From positions 1,922,001 to 1,986,000 of the forward strand of contig NZ_RKHQ01000001.1 of the NCBI RefSeq assembly GCF_003751805.1: 64,000 bases of DNA, written 5' to 3'. This stretch comes from Salana multivorans (lineage in GTDB: Bacteria; Actinomycetota; Actinomycetes; Actinomycetales; Beutenbergiaceae). The position numbers were made by a program, and so were the translations under genes. Numbering within the stretch: the stretch's first letter is position 1; each line of letters starts with the position of its first letter. Positions 17,427 through 26,003 of the stretch are shown here, one piece after another. The notes beneath the pieces are model-generated. The model was not told where the DNA came from and did no database searches. It saw only the letters and a list, made by a program, of their open reading frames with translations.

Positions 17427-18518
17427 TCAGGCGCCCTTGCCGCCGCGCTCGATCGCGACGTGCGAGCGCATGAGCTCGCCCGGGTTGGTCTGTGCCGCGA
17501 GCAGCGACAGCTCCCCGCACAGCACCGAGGCCGCGGCCAGCACGGCGAGCCGGCGACCGTTGACGCCCGGCTCGCGCTCCTCGCGGCAGCCGAGCCGGGT
17601 GAGCGCCTCCTCGACGGCCGGCAGCCCCTTCCCGTTGCCGACGCTGCCGACGATGAGGTGCGGCAGCGTGCAGGAGAAGTAGAGGTCGCCGTCGCGGTTC
17701 TCGGCGCGTGTGATGCCCTGCGACCCCTCGACGATGTTCGCCGCGTCCTGCCCCGTCGCGAGGTAGAAGCCGAGCAGCATGTTCGCGTAGTGCGCGTTCG
17801 CGCTGCGCAGCGAGCCGGCGACGATCCCTCCGATCAGGTTCTTGCCGAGGTTGAGCCGCTCGACGCGCTCGGCGCTCGTGCGCAGCCGCTTCTCGACGAC
17901 CGCCTGCGGGATCGTGATCTCGGTGACGACGTTCTTCCCGCGTCCGAGGATCCCGTTGACCGCCGACGGCTTCTTGTCCGTGCAGTAGTTGCCGGAGATC
18001 GAGCCGTACCGGACGCCGGGGACCGTGCGCAGGAGGTGGTCCATCAGCCGGTCGGCGGCCAGCGTCACCATGTTGTGGCCGGAGGCGTCGCCGGTCGTCA
18101 GCTCGAACCGGACGAACAGCATGTCGCCGACGATCTGGACGTGCAGGTCGATCAGGCGGGCGAACCGGCTCGTCGTCGACACGACCTCCTGCAGCTCCTC
18201 GCGCGCCGCCTCGATCCGCCGCCACGCCGCGAGGGCCGTCGCGGCGTCGTCGGCCTCGAGCAGGATCGAGCGCGACATCCGCTCGTCGACGACGACGGCG
18301 CGGATCCCGCCGTCGGTCAGCATCGAGACGCGGCCGCCGCGTCCGACCGACGGCCACAGCGGCGTCTCGTAGGTGGCGAGCGGGACGCTCAGCTCCTCGG
18401 TGCCGGCGAACCCGTCGGCCGCCGCGGCCGTGATGCGCAGCGGCCCGACCCACTTGAGCGGGATGGGGGTGGACGACGGGCTCTGGCTCGGCGCGGTCGC
18501 GTCGGGGGAGGTGCTCAC
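17427..18518 (-). CDS. mvaA: Hydroxymethylglutaryl-CoA reductase
   Basis: NAD(P)H-dependent four-electron reduction of HMG-CoA to mevalonate. The 363 residues contain GDASGHNM, the catalytic Lys in DKKPSAVN, GQDAANIVEGSQ and VGSVGNGKGLP, which are class-defining. It lacks the eukaryotic membrane anchor. The long DKKPSAVN-type core resembles the Streptomyces/class I-like form. It starts at GTG 18518; the first ~18 residues are Ser/Pro-rich. Together with mvaS it implies that this organism has a mevalonate route, or salvage of one, beside or instead of the MEP route used by most actinobacteria. Confidence 0.95.
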   Translation of the reverse strand: MSTSPDATAPSQSPSSTPIPLKWVGPLRITAAAADGFAGTEELSVPLATYETPLWPSVGRGGRVSMLTDGGIRAVVVDERMSRSILLEADDAATALAAWRRIEAAREELQEVVSTTSRFARLIDLHVQIVGDMLFVRFELTTGDASGHNMVTLAADRLMDHLLRTVPGVRYGSISGNYCTDKKPSAVNGILGRGKNVVTEITIPQAVVEKRLRTSAERVERLNLGKNLIGGIVAGSLRSANAHYANMLLGFYLATGQDAANIVEGSQGITRAENRDGDLYFSCTLPHLIVGSVGNGKGLPAVEEALTRLGCREEREPGVNGRRLAVLAAASVLCGELSLLAAQTNPGELMRSHVAIERGGKGA

Positions 18519-18580
18519 GCCGTCAACCTATCGAACGACCTGGCGACGCGGTCGGCGTCGACGGCGCCGCCCGCCGCGGG

Positions 18581-19138
18581 TCACTGGGGGCGAGCCCAGG
18601 GGCTCGGGTCGCCCGGCCCGGGCGCCTGACCGGGCGCCTGACCCTGCGCCTGTGCCTGCTGCCCGGGCTGGGCGTGCTGCCCCGGCTGGGCGTGCGGGGT
18701 CGGCGCCTGGTACGGGTCGTGCCCGGGCATCGGCGCCGGTCGCGGCGTCGGGCCGGCGACGCCCGCGGGCGCCTGGGGCGCGGCGGTGACCTCGTCGGAG
18801 TACGCCTGGGAGCGCGTGATGACGCGCAGGATGATCGCGCCGGCGATGAGAACCGACCCGATCGACAGCGACACGGACTGGACGACGTTGAGCATCCAGC
18901 TGATCCACGAGTACGCCTCGTAGGCGAAGGAGCCCCAGGAGTTCATCATCGTCGAGAGGATGAGCTGGCCGAGGAAGACGAGCACGCCGCCGAACGCGGC
19001 GAGGGCGATCCCCCACAGGAGGCACCGCCTGGCGGCCGCCTCGAGGTAGGCGGCGCGCGGCGAGGTCGGCTGCGGCGCCTGGAACGGTGACGGCGACTGC
19101 GGCAGCGGCTGGGCGGGGTACGAGGAGTAGTCGGCCAT
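18581..19138 (-). CDS. Small two-helix membrane protein with Gln/Pro/Gly-rich tail
   Basis: 185 residues, not recognised. A Pro/Ser/Gln-rich N-terminus (about 1-28) precedes two predicted membrane helices (LLWGIALAAFGGVLVFLGQL near 40-60 and SVSLSIGSVLIAGAIILRVI near 88-107). These are followed by a disordered cytoplasmic or external tail with PGQ/AQPGQ repeats. DNA coding the tail contains a near-perfect repeat of GGGCTGGGCGTGCTGCC (about 18659-18697). The start at ATG 19138 is the only one before the first helix. The gene ends 62 nt before the HMG-CoA reductase start, so it could lead that unit. Confidence 0.78.
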   Translation of the reverse strand: MADYSSYPAQPLPQSPSPFQAPQPTSPRAAYLEAAARRCLLWGIALAAFGGVLVFLGQLILSTMMNSWGSFAYEAYSWISWMLNVVQSVSLSIGSVLIAGAIILRVITRSQAYSDEVTAAPQAPAGVAGPTPRPAPMPGHDPYQAPTPHAQPGQHAQPGQQAQAQGQAPGQAPGPGDPSPWARPQ

Positions 19139-19238
19139 CGCGACAGTCTGCCAGGTGGCCCCGACCCGCCCCGGTCCTGCCGCCCGGGCCCCCGCCGCCG
19201 CGACGGGCCGCCCGGCGGAGTGAGGGCGGAAAGTACCT

Positions 19239-19253
19239 GATACTCTGAGTTTC
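19239..19253 (+). promoter_or_regulatory. TetR-type operator, copy 2, with embedded extended -10
   Basis: GATACTCTGAGTTTC abuts the TetR gene ATG (19254). The bases TGATACTCT (19238-19246) read as an extended -10 (TGn plus TACTCT). This places transcription start at or next to the ATG, so the mRNA is probably leaderless; no Shine-Dalgarno is present. A repressor bound here would block its own promoter. It matches copy 1 at 13769-13783 in 12 of 15 bases, including the core TACTCnGAGT. Confidence 0.68.
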
Positions 19254-19910
19254 ATGAGTCGCGTCGACGTCGATGCACCCACCGAGACCTCGGCCGACGG
19301 CCGCGCGCGCCGGTGGGACAGCCACCGCGCCGCCCGCCGCACCGAGCTGACGCTCGCCGCTCGCCGTGCCGTCCACCACGGCGGCCCGGACCTGTCGATG
19401 GACGACATCGCGGCGGCGATCGGCACGTCCAAGTCCATCGTCTACCGCTACTTCAGCGACCGCGCCGGTCTCCAGCGAGCCGTCGGGGAGGCCGTGCTGC
19501 ACGACCTCGGCACCGCGCTCGCCGAGGCCTCCCGCGAGGCTGCGACTCCCGAGGGCGCCCTGCGGGCGATGGTCGCGGTCTACCTCGAGATGGTCGCGGC
19601 CTCGCCGTCCGTCTACGTCTTCGTCACGGGCGGCGCCGCGATCGAGGCCGGCGACGACGAGGCGCCGATGCGCGTGCTCGCCCACGACGCGGCGACGCTC
19701 CTCGTCCCCAGCCTCGCGGACGTGCTCGCCGCCACCGGCCGCCCGGTCGACCTCGCGCCCGTCTGGGCCGCGGGCGTCATCGGCTTCGTCCGCGGCGCGG
19801 CCGACCTCGTGCTCGCCCGTCGCCCGGTCGACCTCACGTCCTTCGCCGACGCCATCGCCGACTGGCTCTGCCACGGCACCTCGCAGCTCCCGTCCGCCGC
19901 ACCCTCCTGA
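19254..19910 (+). CDS. TetR-family transcriptional regulator
   Basis: 218-residue one-component repressor. The N-terminal helix-turn-helix spans about residues 28-74 (LSMDDIAAAIGTSKSIVYRYFSDRAG is split by the turn near GTSKS), followed by an all-helical ligand domain with a TetR C-terminal region of the fatty-acid/lipid-responsive kind. It is autoregulated if the abutting operator is its own. The gene after it, 19 nt downstream, is an acyl-CoA oxidase-like enzyme, and a matching operator precedes the thiolase operon. This suggests a small regulon for fatty-acyl turnover. The ligand is probably an acyl-CoA (inference). Confidence 0.93.
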   Translation: MSRVDVDAPTETSADGRARRWDSHRAARRTELTLAARRAVHHGGPDLSMDDIAAAIGTSKSIVYRYFSDRAGLQRAVGEAVLHDLGTALAEASREAATPEGALRAMVAVYLEMVAASPSVYVFVTGGAAIEAGDDEAPMRVLAHDAATLLVPSLADVLAATGRPVDLAPVWAAGVIGFVRGAADLVLARRPVDLTSFADAIADWLCHGTSQLPSAAPS

Positions 19911-19929
19911 ACCGCCGAAGGAGTCAACG

Positions 19930-22032
19930 ATGACCACCGCACCCAGGTCGGCCCGCCCGACGTCGACGAGCGAGCCGGTCCCGTCCGACGCCGTCGCCCT
20001 CAGCTCGCGGGCACGCGCCCAGATCTCCGACGCGCTCGACGGTCGCTGGCGCGACCTGCGCCGGCACACGCGCGACGTCGCCGCGGAACCCGGCCTCGTC
20101 GGCATCCCCGGACTGCCGATGCCCGAGCACCGCGCCCGCGTGCTCGCCTGCCTCGCCGACCTCGCGTCCCGCGGCGAGGTGCAGCGCGCCTTCCCGACCC
20201 GGCTCGGGGGTGGCGACAACCCGGGCGGCAACATCGCGGCGTTCGAGGAGCTGCTCGTCGCCGACCCGAGCCTGCAGATCAAGGCCGGCGTCCAGTGGGG
20301 CCTGTTCGGCGCGGCGGTGCTCCACCTCGGCACCCAGCACAACCACGACGAGCTCCTGCCCGGCATCATGTCGCTGGAGGTGCCCGGGGCCTTCGCGATG
20401 ACCGAGATCGGCCACGGCAGCGACGTCGCATCGATCGGTACGACCGCCACCTACGACCCGGACGCCGAGGAGTTCGTCATCCACACCCCGTTCCGCGGGG
20501 CGTGGAAGGAGTACCTCGGCAACGCGGCGCTGCACGGCGTCGCGGCCGTCGTGTTCGCGCAGCTCGTCACGGGTGGCGTCAACCACGGCGTGCACGCGTT
20601 CTACGTGCCGCTGCGGGACACCTCCCGTGAGCCGGACGAGCGCGGCGCGTACCCGATGCTGCCCGGCGTCCGCAGCGAGGACGACGGCTACAAGGGCGGC
20701 CTCAACGGGATCGACAACGGTCGCCTCGCGTTCGACCACGTCCGCGTGCCGCGAACGAACCTGCTCGACCGGTACGGCCGGGTCGACCCGGACGGGACGT
20801 ACTCCTCGCCGATCGCCTCGCCCGGCCGCCGGTTCTTCACGATGCTCTCGACGCTGGTCCAGGGTCGCGTCTCGCTCGGTGGGGCGTCGGCGGTCGCGTC
20901 CAAGATGGGGCTCGCCATCGCGGTCCGGTACGCCGAGCAGCGCCGCCAGTTCCCGGGTGCCGACGGCGTCGAGACCGTCCTGATGGACTACGGGACGCAC
21001 CGCCGCCGGCTGCTCCCGCTCCTGGCGAGGACGTACGCCGTCCAGCTCCTCCACAACGACCTGCTCGAACGCTTCCACGGCGTCTTTGCCGGCGAGCGGG
21101 ACACCGACGCCGACCGCGAGGACCTCGAGACGCTCGCGGCGGCGGCCAAGCCGCTCGCCACCTGGCACGCGCTCGAGACGCTGCAGACGTGTCGCGAGGC
21201 GTGCGGCGGGGCGGGGTACATGGCGGCCAACCGGATCGTCGGGCTCCGCGCGGACCTGGACGTCTACGTCACGTTCGAGGGCGACAACACCGTCCTGCTC
21301 CAGCTCGTCGGCAAGCGGCTGCTCACGGACTACGGCCGGGAGACCGCGACGATGGACGTGGCCGGGCAGGCGCGCTGGGTCGCCAAGCGGGCCGGGGACA
21401 TGGCGCTCTACCGGACGCCGCTGCGCCGCGCGTCGCAGTCGGTGCGCGACTGGGGCTCCAAGGCGCGCTCCGCGAGCGAGCTGCGCGACCCCGCCGTCCA
21501 GCGGGAGCTGCTCGAGGACCGCGTCGAGACGATGATCGAGGAGATCGCGCTCCGGCTGCGGCCGTCGCTCAAGGGCTCGCCGGAGGAGAAGGCCGCCGCG
21601 TTCGACGCGAACCAGGCCGAGCTGGTCGAGGCGGCCCGCGCGCACGGCGAGCTCATGCAGTGGGAGGCGTTCACCGAGGCGCTCGACTCGGTCACCGACC
21701 CCGACGGCCGCCGCGTCCTGACCTGGCTGCGCGACCTGTTCGGCCTCCACCTCATCGAGTCCCACCTCGCCTGGTACGTCGTCAACGGTCGGCTCTCGGC
21801 GCAGCGGGCACGCACGGTGACGTCCTACATCGAGCGGCTCCTCCTCCGGCTGCGCCCGTACGCGCTCCAGCTCGTCGAGGTGTTCGGCTACGGCGACGCC
21901 CAGCTCCGCGCGGACATCGCGACGCCGGCGGAGAGCGAGCGACAGGCCGAGGCGATGGCCTACCACGCGGCCCTGCGCGAGAGCGGGGACGCGCCCGTCT
22001 CGGAGAAGGACCTGCTCAAGCGCGCCGGCTGA
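19930..22032 (+). CDS. Acyl-CoA dehydrogenase/oxidase family flavoprotein
   Basis: 700-residue FAD enzyme that introduces the alpha-beta double bond into acyl-CoA. The length and the C-terminal second helical domain match acyl-CoA oxidases rather than ~380-residue dehydrogenases. Motifs: FAMTEIGHGSDV (about 155-166), LVQGRVSLGGAS, RYAEQRRQFP and the FAD/CoA-facing TFEGDNTVLLQLVGKRLL (about 451-468). The catalytic Glu should lie in that stretch. AAGGAG 6 nt upstream supports the ATG at 19930. It is in an operon with TetR and ends at a strong terminator. Whether it transfers electrons to oxygen or to ETF cannot be told. Confidence 0.9.
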   Translation: MTTAPRSARPTSTSEPVPSDAVALSSRARAQISDALDGRWRDLRRHTRDVAAEPGLVGIPGLPMPEHRARVLACLADLASRGEVQRAFPTRLGGGDNPGGNIAAFEELLVADPSLQIKAGVQWGLFGAAVLHLGTQHNHDELLPGIMSLEVPGAFAMTEIGHGSDVASIGTTATYDPDAEEFVIHTPFRGAWKEYLGNAALHGVAAVVFAQLVTGGVNHGVHAFYVPLRDTSREPDERGAYPMLPGVRSEDDGYKGGLNGIDNGRLAFDHVRVPRTNLLDRYGRVDPDGTYSSPIASPGRRFFTMLSTLVQGRVSLGGASAVASKMGLAIAVRYAEQRRQFPGADGVETVLMDYGTHRRRLLPLLARTYAVQLLHNDLLERFHGVFAGERDTDADREDLETLAAAAKPLATWHALETLQTCREACGGAGYMAANRIVGLRADLDVYVTFEGDNTVLLQLVGKRLLTDYGRETATMDVAGQARWVAKRAGDMALYRTPLRRASQSVRDWGSKARSASELRDPAVQRELLEDRVETMIEEIALRLRPSLKGSPEEKAAAFDANQAELVEAARAHGELMQWEAFTEALDSVTDPDGRRVLTWLRDLFGLHLIESHLAWYVVNGRLSAQRARTVTSYIERLLLRLRPYALQLVEVFGYGDAQLRADIATPAESERQAEAMAYHAALRESGDAPVSEKDLLKRAG

Positions 22033-22077
22033 CCCGTTCGCCCGCGGGATGCGGGCGTGGGTGCGCGCAGCCGGGAC

Positions 22078-22116
22078 GGCCGGGGTCGGGCCGCGCATCG
22101 TGGCCCGACCCCGGCC
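22078..22116. terminator. Bidirectional hairpin terminator
   Basis: Perfect 15-bp arms (GGCCGGGGTCGGGCC at 22078-22092, complement at 22102-22116) around a 9-nt loop, between the convergent acyl-CoA oxidase-like and PAP2 genes. Confidence 0.85.
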
Positions 22117-22148
22117 GTCGTCGACCGACCCGGGTCACGTCGTCGGCG

Positions 22149-24254
22149 TCACGCCCCGGCGTTCCGACGGCGGACGTGTGCGAGCGCGCCAGACCCCAGC
22201 GTCAGGAGCACCAGCGTCAGGACGACCACGCCTCCGACGGGTGCGCCCGTGTCCGAGAGCCGGCCGGACGCGCCGGCCGGCGTCGACGCGGCAGCCGTCG
22301 TGCCCGGGGTGGCGCTAGGCGTCGGCGTGGACGGCGAGCTGGGCTCGGGAGATCCCGGCGCGGTGGGCGACGGCGAGGTGGGCGTCGGGCTCGGTGTCCC
22401 GGCGTCCTGCGCCGCCCGCAGGACGAGAGCGTGCTCGCCGTAGACCAGCTCGGCGTCCTCGCCGGCCAGTCCCGTCACCTCGAACGACGCGAACGCCGCC
22501 CCGGCAGCGAGCGATCCGTACTCCACGAGCGTGATCGGCTCCTCGAGCGTCGTGCCCTCGGGCAGCTCGACCCGCAGCGCTCCGCCCAGGTCGGCGGCGC
22601 CGGTGACGGCGAGCGCCGGCGCGTCCTCGACCGTGAGGGTGAGGGCGCCGTCCGCCGCCTGCCGGTAGTCACCCCCGACGAGGACGGTGCCGTCGGTCGC
22701 GTCGACCAGCTCGCCGGCCGACACCTCGACGGTGCCCGCGCCGAGCGCCGCCGGCGATGCCGCGAGCAGCCGGCCGCCGTCGAGCACGGTGCCCCCGCGG
22801 TAGTCGTTCGCCCCGGTCAGGGCGAGGCTGCCGGTGCCGCCCAGGGTGAGCGAGCCGGGACCGGAGACGTCGTTGCGCCACACGTCCTCCTCGCCGTCGA
22901 GCGTCACGGCGACGTCGGAGTCGAACGCCCCGTAGCCGTTGGCCGCGGCGAACAGGTCGAGCCGACCCCAGCCCTCCGGGTCGTCGAGGAGCGGGTAGCC
23001 CGACTCGATGGCGGTCGAGCGCAGGAGCCAGCGGAGCTGGCCGGCGTCGAGGTAGGGGAAGCGGGTCTCCAGCAGCGCCTCGGCGCCCTTGGGCACGACG
23101 GCGGGGAGCGTCGGGTCGCCGAGCTGCTCGAAGCCCTCGACCGTCGAGGCGCGGTACGCCTGCGCCCGGTCCCGGTACTCCGCCTGGGCGGCGGGGGAGA
23201 GGTCGATCGACTCGACGACGGGGGAGGCGGCGAGGAGCTGCTGGGCGTCGGCGAGGGCCGTCGCCCGGATGCCCTCGTACGCCGGGTTGGCGAGGACGGC
23301 CGCGGCGGTCGCCGTCCCGAGCACCCGGCCGCCGACGACGTCGAGCGAGGAGTGGAAGCCGGCGACGATGCGGCTGTGCCCCATCCCCGCGGCGTTCTCG
23401 ACGAGGTCGTCGTACTGCTGCGGCACGGCGTGGGCGAGCGCGAGCGAGGCGAGGTAGGCGGCGTTCGTGTGGCCGCTGGGGAAGCCCCCGTCCGTCGCCG
23501 GGTTCGGCGACCGGCGGGGCTCGAGGCTCCAGATGACGACGTCCTCGGTGCCGGCCCACCGGAAGGGCCGCGGGTACTGGTAGAAGTTCTTGGCGTTGTT
23601 GCTGGTCGTGTACCAGCCCCGCACGGTGTTGACCAGCTCGGTCACGCTGCCGAGCTCCGTGTCGGGGCCGGTGTCGGCCCAGACGCCGTTCTCGTTGCCG
23701 GTGTCGTTGTGGACGACGGTGGCGGCGTCCGCCGGCACCTCGTCGGGGATGGTCGTCCCGGCGTTCATGGCGACGCGGAACGCCGGGGCGTAGGGGCCGA
23801 GGCCGTCGAGCGCGGAGTAGCTCTGGTGGCGACGGTCGATGACGTAGGCGTAGTCCTCCTCCGCCGGTGTCCGCGCCGCGGCGATCGCCGCGTTGCGGTC
23901 GAGGTTGGCCTCGTGCACCCCCGCATCGAGCACCGTGCCGTCGTCCCATGCCGCGCCCGGCTGCCACACCTCCAGCATCCCGGCGAGCACGCCGATCGCC
24001 GGGCTGGTCTCGACCGTCGTGTTCTCCTCGACGTTGCCGCTGTAGGCGTCGACGAAGTAGCCGTAGGGGCCGGGCCGCGGGGCGATCGCGTCGTCCGGGC
24101 CGGCCGACGCCGCGGGGGTGAGGAGCTGCCCCGCGAGCGCGAGGACGCCCGCGGCCGACAGGGTCGACAGGGCCGCGGTGCGGGGACGTCGAGCCGGGCT
24201 CGTGCCTCTCCCCGGTGGCCGGGACGGGGTGGGTCGTAGGGGCGCTGCTGCCAT
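22149..24254 (-). CDS. Secreted PAP2-family phosphatase with beta-repeats and sorting signal
   Basis: 701 residues. A signal peptide (about 1-50) ends at ASA. A PAP2/class A acid phosphatase domain has all three motifs: KNFYQYPRP (near 220), PSGHT (near 259) and SRIVAGFHSSLD (near 292-303). Residues about 455-600 resemble autotransporter-associated beta-strand repeats (GSLTLGGTGSLALTGANDY, GGTVLDGGRLL). A Ser/Pro/Thr wall spacer leads to LSDTG, a hydrophobic helix and RRRNAGA, a sortase anchor. AAGGAG supports the ATG at 24254. It probably dephosphorylates external phosphomonoesters at the cell wall. Confidence 0.88.
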   Translation of the reverse strand: MAAAPLRPTPSRPPGRGTSPARRPRTAALSTLSAAGVLALAGQLLTPAASAGPDDAIAPRPGPYGYFVDAYSGNVEENTTVETSPAIGVLAGMLEVWQPGAAWDDGTVLDAGVHEANLDRNAAIAAARTPAEEDYAYVIDRRHQSYSALDGLGPYAPAFRVAMNAGTTIPDEVPADAATVVHNDTGNENGVWADTGPDTELGSVTELVNTVRGWYTTSNNAKNFYQYPRPFRWAGTEDVVIWSLEPRRSPNPATDGGFPSGHTNAAYLASLALAHAVPQQYDDLVENAAGMGHSRIVAGFHSSLDVVGGRVLGTATAAAVLANPAYEGIRATALADAQQLLAASPVVESIDLSPAAQAEYRDRAQAYRASTVEGFEQLGDPTLPAVVPKGAEALLETRFPYLDAGQLRWLLRSTAIESGYPLLDDPEGWGRLDLFAAANGYGAFDSDVAVTLDGEEDVWRNDVSGPGSLTLGGTGSLALTGANDYRGGTVLDGGRLLAASPAALGAGTVEVSAGELVDATDGTVLVGGDYRQAADGALTLTVEDAPALAVTGAADLGGALRVELPEGTTLEEPITLVEYGSLAAGAAFASFEVTGLAGEDAELVYGEHALVLRAAQDAGTPSPTPTSPSPTAPGSPEPSSPSTPTPSATPGTTAAASTPAGASGRLSDTGAPVGGVVVLTLVLLTLGSGALAHVRRRNAGA

Positions 24255-24392
24255 GACTCTCCTTCGGGTCACTGGGGCGGGACGTCGTGTCGTCCCGCCG
24301 ACGTCCCGATCGACCCTAACGATCACGGAGACATATGTCACGACATATGGACGTATGTGCGGCCGCGACCCCATCGGTCTCGCGTGCCGAGC

Positions 24393-24411
24393 CCGGGTTA
24401 GGATGACCTAA
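24393..24411 (+). promoter_or_regulatory. DtxR/IdeR-type iron box
   Basis: CCGGGTTAGGATGACCTAA matches 14 of 19 positions of TTAGGTTAGGCTAACCTAA. It also contains a TAGGAT -10-like hexamer and lies 23 nt before the siderophore-interacting protein ATG. This implies repression when iron is plentiful. Confidence 0.7.
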
Positions 24412-24434
24412 CAACATCGCGAGGAGGACGGCTC

Positions 24435-25328
24435 ATGCCCCCGAAGAACGTGCGCACGACCGAGGCCCAGGTCGTCGAGAAGTCCTGGGTCAGCCCGCAC
24501 CTCGTGCGGCTCGTCCTCGCCGCGCCCGGTGGCGGCCCGCTGTCGGAGCTGCCGGGGAACGAGTTCGCCGACGCCTACGTCAAGGTCGTGCTGCCGCCGC
24601 GCGGCGTCACCCTCCCGTGGCCGTACGACGCGGCCGAGCTGCGCGAGACGCTGCCGCCCGAGCAGTGGCCCGTGATGCGGACCTACACCATCCGGTCGTT
24701 CGACGGCGTGCACCTGACGCTCGACTTCGTCGTCCACGGCGACGAGGGCATCGCCGGGCCGTGGGCGCGGGACGTCGAGCCGTTCGGCGAGGGCAGCCTC
24801 GTCCAGCTTCGCGGCCCCGGCGGGGCCTACTCCCCGGACCTGGACGCCGACCACCACCTGCTCGTCGGCGACGCCTCGGCCCTGCCGGCCATCGCCGTCG
24901 CGCTCGAGCGACTGCCGAGCGGGGCCAGCGCCGACGTCGTCGTCGAGGTGGAGGACGCGGCCGACGAGATCGAGCTGCCGACCCTCGCGAGCGCGACCGT
25001 CCGCTGGGTGCACGCGGCCTGCTCGTCGCTGCCGCCGGGGGAGGAGATCGTCGCCGTCGTGCGGTCGCTGCGCCTGCCGGGGAGCGGGGATGACGACGAG
25101 GGCGCGACCGCGGCGTCGGGCCTGGACGTCCACGCGTTCGTCCACGGGGAGGCGGGCTGGGTCAAGGAGCTGCGCTCCCACCTCCGGTTCGAGCGGGGCG
25201 TCCCGCGCGAGCGGCTGTCGATCTCGGGGTACTGGCGCCGGGGCGTCGACGACGAGCAGTGGCGCGAGAGCAAGCGCGAGTGGAACGCCCAGGTCGAGGC
25301 GACCGAGCTCGCGGCGACCGGCGGCTGA
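24435..25328 (+). CDS. Siderophore-interacting protein (ferric-siderophore reductase)
   Basis: FAD-binding reductase of the SIP/ViuB family that releases iron from imported ferric siderophores in the cytosol, 297 residues. The FAD-binding RTYTIRSF (about residues 76-83), the LDFVVHGDEGIAGPWA segment, the DASALPAI NAD-side loop and the closing ISGYWRRGVDDEQWR are typical. AGGAGG lies 7 nt before the ATG. It is a single-gene unit with its own iron box and is distinct from the second SIP at 38394, which ends a transporter operon. Confidence 0.93.
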   Translation: MPPKNVRTTEAQVVEKSWVSPHLVRLVLAAPGGGPLSELPGNEFADAYVKVVLPPRGVTLPWPYDAAELRETLPPEQWPVMRTYTIRSFDGVHLTLDFVVHGDEGIAGPWARDVEPFGEGSLVQLRGPGGAYSPDLDADHHLLVGDASALPAIAVALERLPSGASADVVVEVEDAADEIELPTLASATVRWVHAACSSLPPGEEIVAVVRSLRLPGSGDDDEGATAASGLDVHAFVHGEAGWVKELRSHLRFERGVPRERLSISGYWRRGVDDEQWRESKREWNAQVEATELAATGG

Positions 25329-25367
25329 GCTGGGGCGGGAGAGCGGACCGCGGGCGACGCGGCGGCG

Positions 25368-26003
25368 TCAGCGACGGGTGAAGACCCCGCCCGTCGTCAG
25401 CTCCTCCTGGCCGACCGGCGCGAGAGTCATCGAGTCGCCGGTGCAGGTCACGGTCCACACGGCCCCGACGCCCTGCGCCGCGTAAGCGGTGAAGTCGCCG
25501 GACCGATCCCGCCCGTCGATCGTCGTCGTGACGGTGCCATCGGCGGAGACCAGGTCGGTCTGCGTCAACCGGTCCCCGTCGAGCGTGTACCGGGTCGCGT
25601 AGGTCCCGGTCGTCACGGACGTGACGTCGACCCGTCCGCCCTTCGACTCGACGACGACGCTCGAGGTCAGGTCGACCTCGTTCGTCCAGGTGGTCGCGTC
25701 GACCGTGACGACGGCGTCGCCCGTGAGGTCGATGTCGATCAGCGTCGAGTCGCCTGCCGCGAGCGCGGCCAGCCGCGCGGCGGCGAGGTCCATCGTCCAG
25801 TCGCCGGTGAGGCAGTCGGCGAGCGAGACGTCCGACGCGGCGGCCCCCGGGTCACCCGACCCGGCGGGCTCGCCCGTCGACCCCGAGCCGCCCGGCGCCG
25901 CGGCCCCGCCCGAGCACGCGGAGAGCGTGAGGGCGAGTGCCACGGCACCGAGCGACGTCGTCGCGCGCAGGACCCGGCGCGGCGCGACGCGGGGCTGGGT
26001 CAT
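25368..26003 (-). CDS. Putative lipoprotein, paralogue of the upstream gene
   Basis: 211 residues with a lipoprotein signal (LTLSAC, Cys near 27), a Gly/Ser/Ala linker and a ~145-residue outer domain. The domain begins with LADCLTGDWTMDL and contains TTWTNEVDL, YTLDGDRLTQTD and a C-terminal TVTCTGDSMTL. The same markers occur in the preceding gene, so the two arose by duplication. I do not recognise the domain; the alternating beta pattern suggests a small barrel, lipocalin-like. Its ATG touches the stop of the upstream gene (TGATG), so they are co-translated. It is anchored outside the membrane. Confidence 0.82.
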   Translation of the reverse strand: MTQPRVAPRRVLRATTSLGAVALALTLSACSGGAAAPGGSGSTGEPAGSGDPGAAASDVSLADCLTGDWTMDLAAARLAALAAGDSTLIDIDLTGDAVVTVDATTWTNEVDLTSSVVVESKGGRVDVTSVTTGTYATRYTLDGDRLTQTDLVSADGTVTTTIDGRDRSGDFTAYAAQGVGAVWTVTCTGDSMTLAPVGQEELTTGGVFTRR

